DNA from: DASXVX01 sp036504075
GTDB lineage: Bacteria; Bacillota; Sulfobacillia; Symbiobacteriales; Symbiobacteriaceae
Direction of reading: 5' to 3'
Length of the DNA stretch: 50,845 bases
NCBI GenBank assembly: GCA_036504075.1
Contig: DASXVX010000002.1
Coordinates: 1-50,845, forward strand
The notes below the pieces were generated by a model. The model was not told the DNA's origin, made no database searches, and worked only from the letters and a program-made list of their open reading frames with translations. The first letter of the stretch is position 1, and the number at the start of each line of letters is the position of its first letter. Below are positions 16,743 to 24,842 of the stretch, piece by piece. Both the position numbers and the translations under genes were made by a program.

Positions 16743-16794
16743 ATCTTTTCGGTGCGCATTAGTACCATCTACGATATAAAGAGGTCGGAACATC

Positions 16795-18213
16795 ATGCGT
16801 TATGATGTCATTATTGTGGGCGGCGGGCCTGCCGGTATTTTTGCCGCCTACGAACTCACCCGCCTGAACCCGCGCCTGAAGGTCCTGCTAGTCGACAAAG
16901 GACATGACATCGATCGCCGGACCTGCCCCATTTTGGAGGGGAAAACGCCCAAGTGCCCACCGGCCACCCGCCGGAAGGAGTTTGCCGGCTGTATGCCGGC
17001 CTGCTCCATTACCGCGGGCTGGGGCGGGTCCGGCGCGTACAGCGACGGAAAATTCAACTTGACCACAGAGTTCGGCGGCTGGATGCAGGAGTACCTGCCG
17101 CCGTCCAAAGTCCTGGAACTGATCGAGCACGTCGATCGGATCAATCTGGAGCATGGGGCGACCACGAGCATTACGGACCCGACGACCCATGCCGTGGCCG
17201 CCATCGAACGCAAGGCCATTGCCGTGGGCCTCAAACTGCTCAAGGCCCGCCTCCGCCACCTGGGGACGGAAGAGAACCTGCGTATCCTGGCCAACCTCTT
17301 TCACACCCTGACGTCCAGGCTGGAGATTCGGTTCCGGACCACGGCGGAGGACATTTTGGTGCACGACGGGGCCGTCGCCGGGGTTCGCCTGGCCGGCGGC
17401 GAGGAACTGCAGGCCGGCCGGGTGATTATTGCCCCCGGGCGGGACGGCTCCGAGTGGCTGGGGACCATCCTCAAGCGGCGGAAAGTGACCCTGATGAACA
17501 ACCAGGTTGACATTGGCGTCCGGGTAGAGACGTCGAATATCGTCATGCAGGAGTTAAACGAGCACCTGTATGAAGCCAAGTTCATTTTCAACTCGTCGCT
17601 CGGCACCCGGGTCCGCACATTCTGTACGAACCCCAGCGGCCATGTGGTGATCGAAAACCACTCCGGCGTCATGACGGCCAACGGCCATTCCTACATGGAC
17701 CCGGCGCTGGGCAGCCAGAATACCAACTTTGCCCTGCTGGTGTCGCACGCGTTCGATGTGCCGTTTGACAGGCCGAACGAATATGCCAAGGAGATCAGCC
17801 GGCGGGCCAACGACCTCTCGGGCGGGTCGATCATCGTGCAAAGGTACGGCGATATCCTGAAGGGTCGCCGCTCCACGGAGAAGCGCATCCGGGAGAGCTT
17901 TGTCGAGCCGACGCTCAAGGAAGCCGTGCCCGGCGACCTGGGGCTCGCCTTGCCGTACAACACCATGAAATCCCTGATCGAAATGATGGAAACCCTGGAC
18001 CAGGTGACACCGGGCATCGCCTCCGAGCACACGCTCTTTTACGGCGTGGAGGCCAAGTTCTACAGCGCCCGGCCGCGACTCACCGATCACTTCGAAACGG
18101 AGATTCCCGGCCTGTTCACCATCGGCGACGGCGCCGGGCTCACCCGCGGGCTGGCCCAGGCGTCGGCGGCCGGCGTGCACGTGGCCCGGTATGTCGCCGG
18201 CACCCTCGGGTAG
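16795..18213 (+). CDS. FAD-dependent oxidoreductase (COG2509-like)
   Basis: A 472-residue flavoprotein. The FAD-binding dinucleotide motif is DVIIVGGGPAGIFAAYEL at residues 4-21 followed by the acidic LLVDKG. CPPATRR...FAGCMPACSIT carries a cysteine-rich segment (C near 47, 55, 66 and 70), then the conserved GWGGSGAYSDGKFNL stretch. The C-terminus has LFTIGDGAGLTRGLAQASAAGV, the second FAD contact. This combination is typical of the 'uncharacterised FAD-dependent dehydrogenase' family, whose substrate is not known. GAGGTCGG precedes the ATG. It is monocistronic, ending in a strong terminator. Confidence 0.88.
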   Translation: MRYDVIIVGGGPAGIFAAYELTRLNPRLKVLLVDKGHDIDRRTCPILEGKTPKCPPATRRKEFAGCMPACSITAGWGGSGAYSDGKFNLTTEFGGWMQEYLPPSKVLELIEHVDRINLEHGATTSITDPTTHAVAAIERKAIAVGLKLLKARLRHLGTEENLRILANLFHTLTSRLEIRFRTTAEDILVHDGAVAGVRLAGGEELQAGRVIIAPGRDGSEWLGTILKRRKVTLMNNQVDIGVRVETSNIVMQELNEHLYEAKFIFNSSLGTRVRTFCTNPSGHVVIENHSGVMTANGHSYMDPALGSQNTNFALLVSHAFDVPFDRPNEYAKEISRRANDLSGGSIIVQRYGDILKGRRSTEKRIRESFVEPTLKEAVPGDLGLALPYNTMKSLIEMMETLDQVTPGIASEHTLFYGVEAKFYSARPRLTDHFETEIPGLFTIGDGAGLTRGLAQASAAGVHVARYVAGTLG

Positions 18214-18230
18214 TAGCCGTACAAGCCATG

Positions 18231-18268
18231 AAAAAAGCGAGCCTCGCACGTGCGAGGCTCGCTTTTTT
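18231..18268. terminator. Bidirectional rho-independent terminator
   Basis: A near-perfect palindrome: AAAAAAGCGAGCCTCGCAC followed at once by its complement ending in GCTTTTTT. It has an A run on one side and a T run on the other, so it can serve both the oxidoreductase and the convergent Met/Gly-rich gene. Confidence 0.93.
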
Positions 18269-18276
18269 GCGTTGGG

Positions 18277-18972
18277 TTACGGGGTCTTCGTCTGCGCCTT
18301 GGCGGCTTCGGCCTGGAAGTAAGCCAACCGCTCCTGAGCCTGGGCCAGCCGGCTGGCGATAAACGCCTGGTTGCCGGCGTCGGCAGCCGTCGCCTTGGTG
18401 AAGAAGTCCACGTCGTACTGGGCCATGGCGATTTCAGCCTTGAGCCAGTCGGCGGGCAGGGCCTTCACAACGGGCAGGCGACCTTCGGCCCAGTTCACCT
18501 GAATGGTCTGCCACTCGATGCGAACGGTGAGCAACTGCTTCGAGGCATCGTCCTTGGCAGCGGCCAACAGGGTCTGCAGGTTGGTCAGGAACGCCTTGTT
18601 CTGGGTAACCATGGCGTCGGCCGTGGTCGCCATAACGGCCGGGTCAAAGTTCTGGCCGGCGGCGCCGCAGTAGCCGAAGCCGTTGTCAAAGCTGCCCAGC
18701 TGACCGGGGCCGAAGCCGGCGCCACGTCCGCCGCCCATCATGCCGGGGCCGTAGCCGGCGCCGCGGCCGCCGCCCATCATGCCAGGGCCGTAGCCGTAGC
18801 CGGAGGTTCCCTGTGCGCCGATCGCGTTACCCCGAGCGCCGGGGCCGTAGCCGTATCCACCCGCCACACCGTAGCCGCCGGTGCCACCGCGGGGTCCATA
18901 GGCCTGAGCCACGGCCACGACCGCCACCATCAGGCTTACCGCCACCGCCAGAATCACGAGAATACGCTTCAT
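18277..18972 (-). CDS. Exported Met/Gly-rich protein next to a two-component system
   Basis: A 231-residue protein of no recognised family. Residues 1-24 form a signal peptide (KRILVILAVAVSLMVAVVAVAQA). Residues about 25-95 are Gly/Tyr/Met-rich with the unit GYGPGMMGGGRGA repeated twice at both DNA and protein level. The remaining 130 residues are predicted helical (DAMVTQNKAFLTNLQTLLAA and RLAQAQERLAYFQAEAAKAQ), in outline like small envelope-stress helical proteins such as CpxP/Spy, but without their LTxxQ motif. The ATG at 18972 has GGAGGG seven bases upstream; longer in-frame starts run into the regulatory region. Divergent from a response-regulator gene, so probably its target. The Met-rich repeats could bind copper or silver; this is inference. 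Confidence 0.72.
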   Translation of the reverse strand: MKRILVILAVAVSLMVAVVAVAQAYGPRGGTGGYGVAGGYGYGPGARGNAIGAQGTSGYGYGPGMMGGGRGAGYGPGMMGGGRGAGFGPGQLGSFDNGFGYCGAAGQNFDPAVMATTADAMVTQNKAFLTNLQTLLAAAKDDASKQLLTVRIEWQTIQVNWAEGRLPVVKALPADWLKAEIAMAQYDVDFFTKATAADAGNQAFIASRLAQAQERLAYFQAEAAKAQTKTP

Positions 18973-19054
18973 CAATAATCCCTCCATGTGCCGGAAATGT
19001 TCTGACCACGATTTTACTTTATCGAACCGATGTCTCGGACATTTGAAGCCCATG

Positions 19055-19072
19055 TGGAGATTTCGTGGATTC
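19055..19072 (+). promoter_or_regulatory. Candidate response-regulator operator (11-base direct repeat)
   Basis: TGGAGAT (19055-19061), TTCG, TGGATTC (19066-19072): two heptamers 11 bases apart, the spacing used by OmpR-family regulators. It lies between the divergent Met/Gly-rich gene and the response regulator, about 22 bases upstream of TAAAGT (19096-19101), a possible -10. The same heptamer pair occurs at 26804-26821. Confidence 0.5.
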
Positions 19073-19126
19073 ACACAGCGTGGTAAGCTAGGCTTAAAGT
19101 CACTTACAAGGGAGCAACGCGTTGCC

Positions 19127-19816
19127 ATGAAGCAGCCGGCCATCCTCGTCGTTGATGATGAACCACGCATGCGCGATTTGATCCGCCTCTACCTCCAGTC
19201 CGATTTTGCGGTGGCCGAAGCCGAAGACGGCCTGGCGGCGCTCAGGCACTTTAACCACGAAGAGCCCGACCTGATCCTCCTGGACGTGATGATGCCCGGT
19301 CTGGACGGCTGGGCCGTGCTGGCGCGCATCCGGGAGCAGTCAAGCGTGCCGGTGATCATGCTGACGGCCCGGGCCGACGTGCCCGACCGGGTCCAGGGAC
19401 TCCGGATGGGCGCCGACGACTACATGCCCAAGCCGTTCGACGGGCGGGAACTGGCGGCCCGCATCCACGCCGTGCTGCGCCGGACGGCGGGTGCCCCGCA
19501 GCCGCTGGCGGTCATCCGGCGGGGGGCACTGGAACTGCACCCGTCGGAACACCGGGCGACCTGCCGGGGCAAGGTGCTGCCGCTCACGCCCAGGGAGTTT
19601 GACCTGCTCACCCTGCTGGCCGCCCACCCCGGTCAGGCCTTCCCGCGGGAGCGCCTGCTGGACCGCATCTGGGGCGCCGATTTCGGGGGCGACAGCCGCA
19701 CGGTGGACAGCCACGTGAAGAACCTGCGGGAAAAGCTGGGGGACGGTGCCGCCATGATCGAAACGGTCTGGGGCGTCGGCTACCGGTTCGCGGAGGTGCC
19801 CGATGCCAAGCCGTAG
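19127..19816 (+). CDS. OmpR-family response regulator
   Basis: A 229-residue DNA-binding regulator. The receiver domain (about 1-120) has acidic D10/D11, phospho-acceptor D53 in LILLDVMMPGLDG, the T in MLTARAD and K in MPKPFDGREL. The winged-helix domain (about 130-225) contains LTPREFDLLTLLAAHPGQAF and SRTVDSHVKNLREKLGD followed by IETVWGVGYRF. The ATG at 19127 is chosen because it gives a normal N-terminus; the AAGGGAG upstream is 12 bases away, longer than ideal. It overlaps the histidine kinase gene by 14 bases. It likely regulates itself and the divergent gene through the repeat at 19055. Confidence 0.92.
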   Translation: MKQPAILVVDDEPRMRDLIRLYLQSDFAVAEAEDGLAALRHFNHEEPDLILLDVMMPGLDGWAVLARIREQSSVPVIMLTARADVPDRVQGLRMGADDYMPKPFDGRELAARIHAVLRRTAGAPQPLAVIRRGALELHPSEHRATCRGKVLPLTPREFDLLTLLAAHPGQAFPRERLLDRIWGADFGGDSRTVDSHVKNLREKLGDGAAMIETVWGVGYRFAEVPDAKP

Positions 19817-21152
19817 CATCGTCATCAAGCTCTGGCTGGCGTTCAGCGCCCTGATTCTGGTGGTGATGATTCCGCTGCAGTTCGCCCTGAGCCGGCAGCT
19901 GAACGATTTTTACGCCCAGCAGGTGACCGAGCCGCTGCTGTACCACAGCCAGCAGCTGGCCGACGTGCTCGCCGTAGACCCGACCCTGATCAGCATGGCC
20001 CCGGCCATGGGGCAGATGGTAGGCGGCGAAGTGATCGTGCTGAACCGGGCCGGCGCCCCGATGGCGTTTCTGGGCGCCAGCAAGGCCGAACCGCCTGCCC
20101 GGGCCACGACGGCCGCCCTCGCCGGCTCCACGTTCGCCGGCCAGGTGATTCTGAAGGACAACCGGACGGTGATCGTCACGGCGGTGCCGATTCCCGGGCA
20201 GGGCGGCGCCGTGCTGCTGTTGGCGCCGGTGGAGCCGGTGCAGCATTCGCTCACCGTCGCCCGCCGGTACCTCTGGCTGGCCGGTGCCGCCGCGCTGCTG
20301 TTGGGCACCGGCCTGGGCCTGATGCTGGCCCGCCGCCTGCTCCACCCGGTGATCAGCATCGAGCAGGCCACGCGCGCCATCGCCCGGGGCGATTTTTCCG
20401 CCCGGGTGGCTGTGGAGACCGGCGACGAGTTCGGCCAGCTGGCGGTCGCCGTCAACCAGATGTCCACGCAACTGGAAGACTACGAGCACCGGCGGCGGGA
20501 GTTTCTCGCCAACGTGGCCCACGAGCTGCGGACCCCCCTCTCCTACATCCGCGGCTACACCCAGGCCCTGGGTGAAGGGCTGGTAACCGCCCCCGAAGAG
20601 CGGGAGCGCATTCAGCACATCGTCCAGGAAGAGGCGGTGCGGGTGGGCCGGCTGGTTGACGACCTGATGGACCTGGCACAAATGGAAGAAGGGCAGATGG
20701 GTTTCGCCATCGCCCCCCTGGACCTGCTCCTGCCGGTGGAGCAGGCGGCCGCCACCGTCCGGCCCCAGGCGGAGGCCAAAGGCGTCCGGCTCGACGTAAG
20801 CCTGGCGCCGGACCTGCCGGCCATTGCCGCCGACGGCGGCCGGATTCAGCAGGTGGTCTTCAACCTGCTGGACAACGCGCTCCGGCACACGCCGGCGGGC
20901 GGCCAAATCACCGTGGCCGCCCGGACGGATGACGGCTTCGTAACCGTCCGGGTGGCCGATACCGGCTCGGGCATCGACCCCGACCAGCTGCCGCTGATTT
21001 TCGAGCGCTTCCACAAGCGGCACAGCAGCGGTCGGGGCCTGGGGCTGGCCGTGGTCCGCTCCATCGTCCGGGCGCATGGCGGTGAGGTGGGCGTGGAGAG
21101 CAAGCCGGGTCAGGGTTCGACGTTCTGGTTCCGGTTGCCGGTGCAGCGGTAG
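19803..21152 (+). CDS. Membrane sensor histidine kinase
   Basis: A 449-residue kinase partner of the preceding regulator. Helix 1 lies at about 8-29 (IKLWLAFSALILVVMIPLQFAL) and helix 2 at about 157-180 (LWLAGAAALLLGTGLGLML), enclosing an extracytoplasmic sensor of about 125 residues with no family recognised. HAMP follows (RRLLHPVISIEQAT to the LEDYEHRR linker). The H-box is NVAHELRTPLSYIRGYTQ with H240; the ATPase has N-box VFNLLDNALRHTP, G1 VADTGSGIDPDQ, an F-box IFERFHKRH and G2 GRGLGLAVVRSI. All catalytic motifs are intact. The signal is unknown, perhaps envelope metal stress given the Met-rich divergent protein. Confidence 0.92.
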   Translation: MPSRSIVIKLWLAFSALILVVMIPLQFALSRQLNDFYAQQVTEPLLYHSQQLADVLAVDPTLISMAPAMGQMVGGEVIVLNRAGAPMAFLGASKAEPPARATTAALAGSTFAGQVILKDNRTVIVTAVPIPGQGGAVLLLAPVEPVQHSLTVARRYLWLAGAAALLLGTGLGLMLARRLLHPVISIEQATRAIARGDFSARVAVETGDEFGQLAVAVNQMSTQLEDYEHRRREFLANVAHELRTPLSYIRGYTQALGEGLVTAPEERERIQHIVQEEAVRVGRLVDDLMDLAQMEEGQMGFAIAPLDLLLPVEQAAATVRPQAEAKGVRLDVSLAPDLPAIAADGGRIQQVVFNLLDNALRHTPAGGQITVAARTDDGFVTVRVADTGSGIDPDQLPLIFERFHKRHSSGRGLGLAVVRSIVRAHGGEVGVESKPGQGSTFWFRLPVQR

Positions 21153-21366
21153 GGCAATCCACGCCTCTATGGGTCCCAACCGTCAGGTTCTGCCCAGTGG
21201 CAACTCTGGCGCCGCTACCTGGTTACTCTGAGGGGCTCCCGGACAGGGGTCATGTCTCCACGCGTTCTCCACACAGATTCCACCCCGTCGCCAACGGTCG
21301 TTCAGTCTGTTTTCAGGTACACATCGTACCATAACATTCAGGTTTTCCTGGAATCATGCGCCTGTA

Positions 21367-21416
21367 TTGACCTGCCTTGCCATTTTCGCTTACGATTAGC
21401 GTCACACGAATTCGTG
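21367..21416 (+). promoter_or_regulatory. Promoter candidate with 12-base palindrome before the chemoreceptor
   Basis: TTGACC (21367-21372), 18-base spacer, TACGAT (21391-21396). A perfect palindrome CACGAATTCGTG lies at 21405-21416, about where transcription would start, and could be an operator. Confidence 0.4.
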
Positions 21417-21433
21417 ACTGGAGGCGTACACCG

Positions 21434-23164
21434 TTGAGCCGCTCGCAGCAAGATCTCACCACGTTACGGTCCCTCGACCGCACAGTCGTCAACATGCTTC
21501 TGCCTCTGATGGCCGCGGTTCTTCTCCTGGCTCCGTTTGTCTGGGCCGGCTGGTTGTCGGTTTCGTGGGCCCAGTACGGCCTGCTGGTACTGAGCACCGT
21601 CGGGCTGCTGGGCATTCCGTGCGTTGCCTTCTTTGTCGGCGCCCCGTCCAAGTTCGTGCGGTACCTGGTCGCTGTCACAGTGGCGCTGCTGATGCTGGCG
21701 GTCTCGCACTTGCTGCCGAACGCAGCGACGGAAATCTGGGCCGGCTTTGCGCTGCCGGTGGCAATCACAACCCTCTATGCGGATTTGGCCCTCTCCGTCA
21801 CCAGCGCCGTCCTCTCCGGCGGGTTCGTGACACTCTCCACATGGCTCGCCTTCAGCGGTTCCCCTGCCGGTGCGCCGGCCGGGGCACCCGCCGATGCTGC
21901 GGGTGCCGGTCCAGGGTTCAGCTGGGTATCCATGGTTGGGTATCGGGTTGCGATCATGGCGATCATCGGCCTGGTGCTGGTCCGTGTCGCCATGAAATTC
22001 GCCCAGCTCCTGCGCGAAAATGCCGAGGCCAGCGCGGCCCAGACCGCACAGATGCGACGGCTGGATGGCATTCTCAAGCAGGTGGCGACATCGGCCGAAA
22101 CGTTGACGGGATCCGCCACCGGTCTGGACCAGGGCGCCAGGGAAGCCGACACCCTGCTGGGCGGCACATTCAAGGCGCTGATCAGCCAAGTTGACCGGGG
22201 CTGGAACGACCAGACCAACCTGCTCAGGGAAGTGTCGGAGGCGACCGAACAGCAGATGGCGGCCATTCGCCAGATCGCCGCCGGGGCGGAGGACCAGAGC
22301 CGGGCTGCCGCACACAGCAGCGAGGCGACCCGGGAGATTACCGTGGCGCTGAGCGCCATGGCAGAGTTTGCGGACAGCGTCAGCCAGGCTTCTGCGGAAG
22401 CCCACCAGCGGGCGTCCCGGGGCGCCGAGGCGGTGACGAAGTCGCTGGCGGGCATGAACGAGCTTGGCAGCACCATCGGCAGGGTTTCAACGGCAGTTGA
22501 CGAGCTTGGCCAACACTCGGCTCAGATCGGTGAAATCGTCGGCACCATTACGGCCATCGCCGATCAGACAAACCTGCTGGCCCTGAACGCTGCCATCGAG
22601 GCGGCCCGTGCGGGCGAACAGGGGCGGGGCTTTGCGGTTGTCGCCGACGAGGTGCGCCGGCTGGCGGAACGATCCGCCGCATCCACACGGGAAATCGGCG
22701 ACCTGCTGGGCAAAATCCAGGCGGCCACCGCGGCCTGCGTCGCCGGGATGGCGGAAGCCAGCAATCAGGCGGTGCAAGGGTCTGCCCTCTCCAACGAGGC
22801 CGGTGATGCCCTGACCTCGATTGAACAGGCTGTAGACCAGACGGTCACGCAGGTGCAGGAGATCCACAGCCGCATTCAGGCCGTGGTGAAGACCAGTGGC
22901 CGCATGGAAGATGCCATCAACCAGATGGCTGCGGTGAGCGAAGAGAACACGGCGGCTACGGAGGAGATGTCGGCAGCCTCCGGCCAGGTGGCTGCATCGA
23001 TCCACTCGGTGGAGGCGGTCGCCCGCCAGGGTCTGGCGGCAGTGGAACAGGTCCGCACCGACCTGGGCCGCCTGACTGTTGTGGTGAGCAATACGGCCAG
23101 GGCGTCACGGGATCTATCGACCCTGGCCGACGCGATGGAAGCCACGCTCCAGACCGGCGCCTGA
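21434..23164 (+). CDS. Methyl-accepting chemotaxis protein without extracellular sensor domain
   Basis: A 576-residue chemoreceptor. Residues about 20-185 hold roughly six membrane helices with short loops (LLPLMAAVLLLAPFVWAGW; LLVLSTVGLLGIPCVAFFVG; LVAVTVALLMLAVSHLL; and others) and no ligand-binding ectodomain, so a signal may be sensed in the membrane. No clear HAMP is seen. The cytoplasmic signalling hairpin tip is the conserved IGTI-type segment: VGTITAIADQTNLLALNAAI, then EAARAGEQGRGFAVVADEVR. Flanking helices are Gln/Ala-rich methylation regions. The TTG at 21434 has GGAGGC eight bases upstream and is preferred to an ATG 19 codons earlier. No che gene is adjacent. Confidence 0.9.
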   Translation: MSRSQQDLTTLRSLDRTVVNMLLPLMAAVLLLAPFVWAGWLSVSWAQYGLLVLSTVGLLGIPCVAFFVGAPSKFVRYLVAVTVALLMLAVSHLLPNAATEIWAGFALPVAITTLYADLALSVTSAVLSGGFVTLSTWLAFSGSPAGAPAGAPADAAGAGPGFSWVSMVGYRVAIMAIIGLVLVRVAMKFAQLLRENAEASAAQTAQMRRLDGILKQVATSAETLTGSATGLDQGAREADTLLGGTFKALISQVDRGWNDQTNLLREVSEATEQQMAAIRQIAAGAEDQSRAAAHSSEATREITVALSAMAEFADSVSQASAEAHQRASRGAEAVTKSLAGMNELGSTIGRVSTAVDELGQHSAQIGEIVGTITAIADQTNLLALNAAIEAARAGEQGRGFAVVADEVRRLAERSAASTREIGDLLGKIQAATAACVAGMAEASNQAVQGSALSNEAGDALTSIEQAVDQTVTQVQEIHSRIQAVVKTSGRMEDAINQMAAVSEENTAATEEMSAASGQVAASIHSVEAVARQGLAAVEQVRTDLGRLTVVVSNTARASRDLSTLADAMEATLQTGA

Positions 23165-23661
23165 TCGAGCAGGGGGCGGTTCTTCATGGGTGCTACCTGA
23201 AGCGCTTTGTGAGCGCATCCCACTCGGCCTTGAATCACTTATAGGTAGATTTCGGGTTCAAGCGCCTGGCACATGGCCGCCTTTCCACCCCCTCCTCGCC
23301 CGGTGTACCCAGGATGTCCGAAAGTCCCCGAAAGTCACCGAACCACACATTTTTCCGGATAATTTCACCCAGGATCCCATTTCTCGATTTATTTTCACCG
23401 CGGAAAACCCGGCCGGCCGCCGTTGCCCCCGACTCCACCGAACCCCGAATCGCCCGCCAGGCCTGGTCCCGGCGGGTTCTCCTTTATGCGTGAACCCGGG
23501 TTGACACTCCCTCACCCGGCTCCGCCGGAGTTCTCCCGAAAGTCCCGGAAAGTCCCCGGAGACCACAGAACTCGTCCGCCGACGCCGGAAGCTCCTCCGC
23601 CATGCCCCAACCCGCCCCAGCAAGTCAGCCCGCCTACGATTTACGTTTTTCCCAATATCTA
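23165..23661. other. Non-coding stretch with GAAAGTCC repeats
   Basis: No gene is seen. Two clusters of a short word are present: CCGAAAGTCCCCGAAAGTC with a following ACCGAA near 23317-23341, and CCCGAAAGTCCCGGAAAGTC near 23534-23555. Between them lie Pro-codon-rich, C-rich segments. The stretch ends at a strong promoter. In character it resembles the 2131-2420 repeat region, but the words differ. Confidence 0.45.
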
Positions 23662-23690
23662 TTGGCAGCTATCGGCATTTGTATTATACT
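23662..23690 (+). promoter_or_regulatory. Sigma-A promoter of the orphan 151-aa gene
   Basis: TTGGCA (23662-23667), 17-base spacer, TATACT (23685-23690), in an AT-rich island inside GC-rich surroundings. It predicts a 5' leader of about 45 bases before the ATG. Confidence 0.7.
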
Positions 23691-23741
23691 CTGAATAGAT
23701 CATTATACTGACAACCGGTACATGAACGGAGGCAAGAGAAA

Positions 23742-24197
23742 ATGACCGGGAAGAGCGTGGCGAGAGAGGGGCCTGAGTTACTGCACTTCGAGATCGTGAC
23801 GGAGACCTACAGCTCGCCGACCCAGACTCGCCGCAAGGGCGCCGGTGCCACCATCGAGCGGAGCGGTTACGGCGAGACCAACACCAACGGCACCGGCGAG
23901 GTCGACAAACTCATCACCCCGCACGGTAATACGGAAGACCAATTTTCCATGAAGTTCGGCGCGAACCGGGCGAAGGGCCTGATCGCCGGATACATGGCCA
24001 AAGATGGCGAAGCGGGTGCCACCACCGTCAGGCGGAGCAAGAGCAAGAAGAGCATTCTGTTCCACATCGGCCACACCTTCGACAAGTATCCGACGCTCCG
24101 CCCGTCCGGTACGGTCTTCTGCACCCTGAAGGAGAGCAAGGACGCGAAGGGGGTCCCGTGTATCATCATCAACCTCCGGGGCGGCGTGGCCAAGTAG
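23742..24197 (+). CDS. Conserved-looking hypothetical protein, 151 aa
   Basis: Not recognised. The protein is soluble, basic and has no signal peptide or membrane helix. It starts MTGKSVAREGPELLHFEIVT, has a Gly/Asn/Thr-rich turn region (GYGETNTNGTGE), a Lys/Arg cluster (VRRSKSKKS at about 96-104) preceding ILFHIGHTFDKY, and a C-terminal beta-like end VPCIIINLRGGVAK. GGAGG lies nine bases before the ATG, and a good sigma-A promoter precedes it, so it is very likely expressed in growing cells. It stands alone, convergent with the methyltransferase of the next operon. Nothing around it suggests a function. Confidence 0.7.
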   Translation: MTGKSVAREGPELLHFEIVTETYSSPTQTRRKGAGATIERSGYGETNTNGTGEVDKLITPHGNTEDQFSMKFGANRAKGLIAGYMAKDGEAGATTVRRSKSKKSILFHIGHTFDKYPTLRPSGTVFCTLKESKDAKGVPCIIINLRGGVAK

Positions 24198-24209
24198 GGC
24201 CGTTCCACC

Positions 24210-24238
24210 TCTGGCCGGCCCTTTACGGCCGGGCCAGA
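24210..24238. terminator. Terminator-like hairpin between convergent genes
   Basis: TCTGGCCGGCC (24210-24220) pairs with GGCCGGGCCAGA (24227-24238) with one bulged base. It spans the stop codon of the minus-strand methyltransferase. No T run of note. Confidence 0.45.
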
Positions 24239-24831
24239 ATCAGCTTGACCAGGTCGCCCCGCACCGGCTCCACCCGCTCGATCGTCAGCCCCGCCAGCCG
24301 GGCGTTCTCGACCGTCCGCCGGTTGATGTGCGTGCCGATAACGGCCACGCTCAACGGGTCCAGCAGGTCCATGAGCCGGCCGAGGACCGGCCGGTCGAGC
24401 CGCACGTGCTCCAGCAGCAGCACCCGCCCGTCGGGCTTGCAGACCCGGCGGGCCTCCCGGAGCCCGAGCACCGGGTCCGGGACTGTGCAGAAGACGCAGG
24501 TGGCCAGCACGGTGTCGAAGCTGTGGTCCGGAAAGGTCAGTTGCTGGGCATCCATCTCCAGCAGCGTCAGGGGCACGCGGCAGGGCTTGCTGCGGGCCCG
24601 GGCCAGCATCGCCGGGCTGAAGTCGATGCCCACCAGCTCCGCTGTGACCGCGGGGTCATAAAGCCCCAGGTTCTTCCCCGTGCCGACGCCCAGCTCCAGC
24701 ACCCGGCCTCGGGCCTGGCCAATCACCCGGAGCCGCCAGTCGTCGCGGACCATCTGGTCCATGGCGTCGTACACCAGCGCATTCCGGTTGTACTTGCGGC
24801 GGATCGATTCCGTCTTGCGCACGTCGATCAT
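24223..24831 (-). CDS. Class I SAM-dependent methyltransferase
   Basis: A 202-residue methyltransferase. SAM motif I is VLELGVGTGKNLGLYDP (about 44-60), followed by the acidic LVGIDFSPAMLARA, motif II MDAQQLTFPDHSFDTVLATCVFCTVPDP, and the post-motif REARRVCKPDGRVLLLEHVR. The arrangement matches the UbiE/Methyltransf_11 type, and the LEHVR followed by a DLLDPLSVAVIG segment resembles small phospholipid N-methyltransferase-like proteins, but the substrate is not known. It lies 11 bases after the histidine kinase gene as the third gene of an operon with a two-component system, which hints at envelope modification. Confidence 0.87.
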   Translation of the reverse strand: MIDVRKTESIRRKYNRNALVYDAMDQMVRDDWRLRVIGQARGRVLELGVGTGKNLGLYDPAVTAELVGIDFSPAMLARARSKPCRVPLTLLEMDAQQLTFPDHSFDTVLATCVFCTVPDPVLGLREARRVCKPDGRVLLLEHVRLDRPVLGRLMDLLDPLSVAVIGTHINRRTVENARLAGLTIERVEPVRGDLVKLILARP

Positions 24832-24842
24832 GGGTTTTCCCC

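Noticed and set aside
16639..16794. T-box riboswitch before the proS remnant or the oxidoreductase
   Set aside because: No T-box consensus (TGGNACCGCG-like) or antiterminator stem was found; only an ordinary promoter-like sequence.
19608..21179. Minus-strand open frame of 523 codons across the histidine kinase
   Set aside because: Antisense shadow; composition rich in Arg, Gly, His and Gln with no domain, while the plus strand has all kinase motifs.
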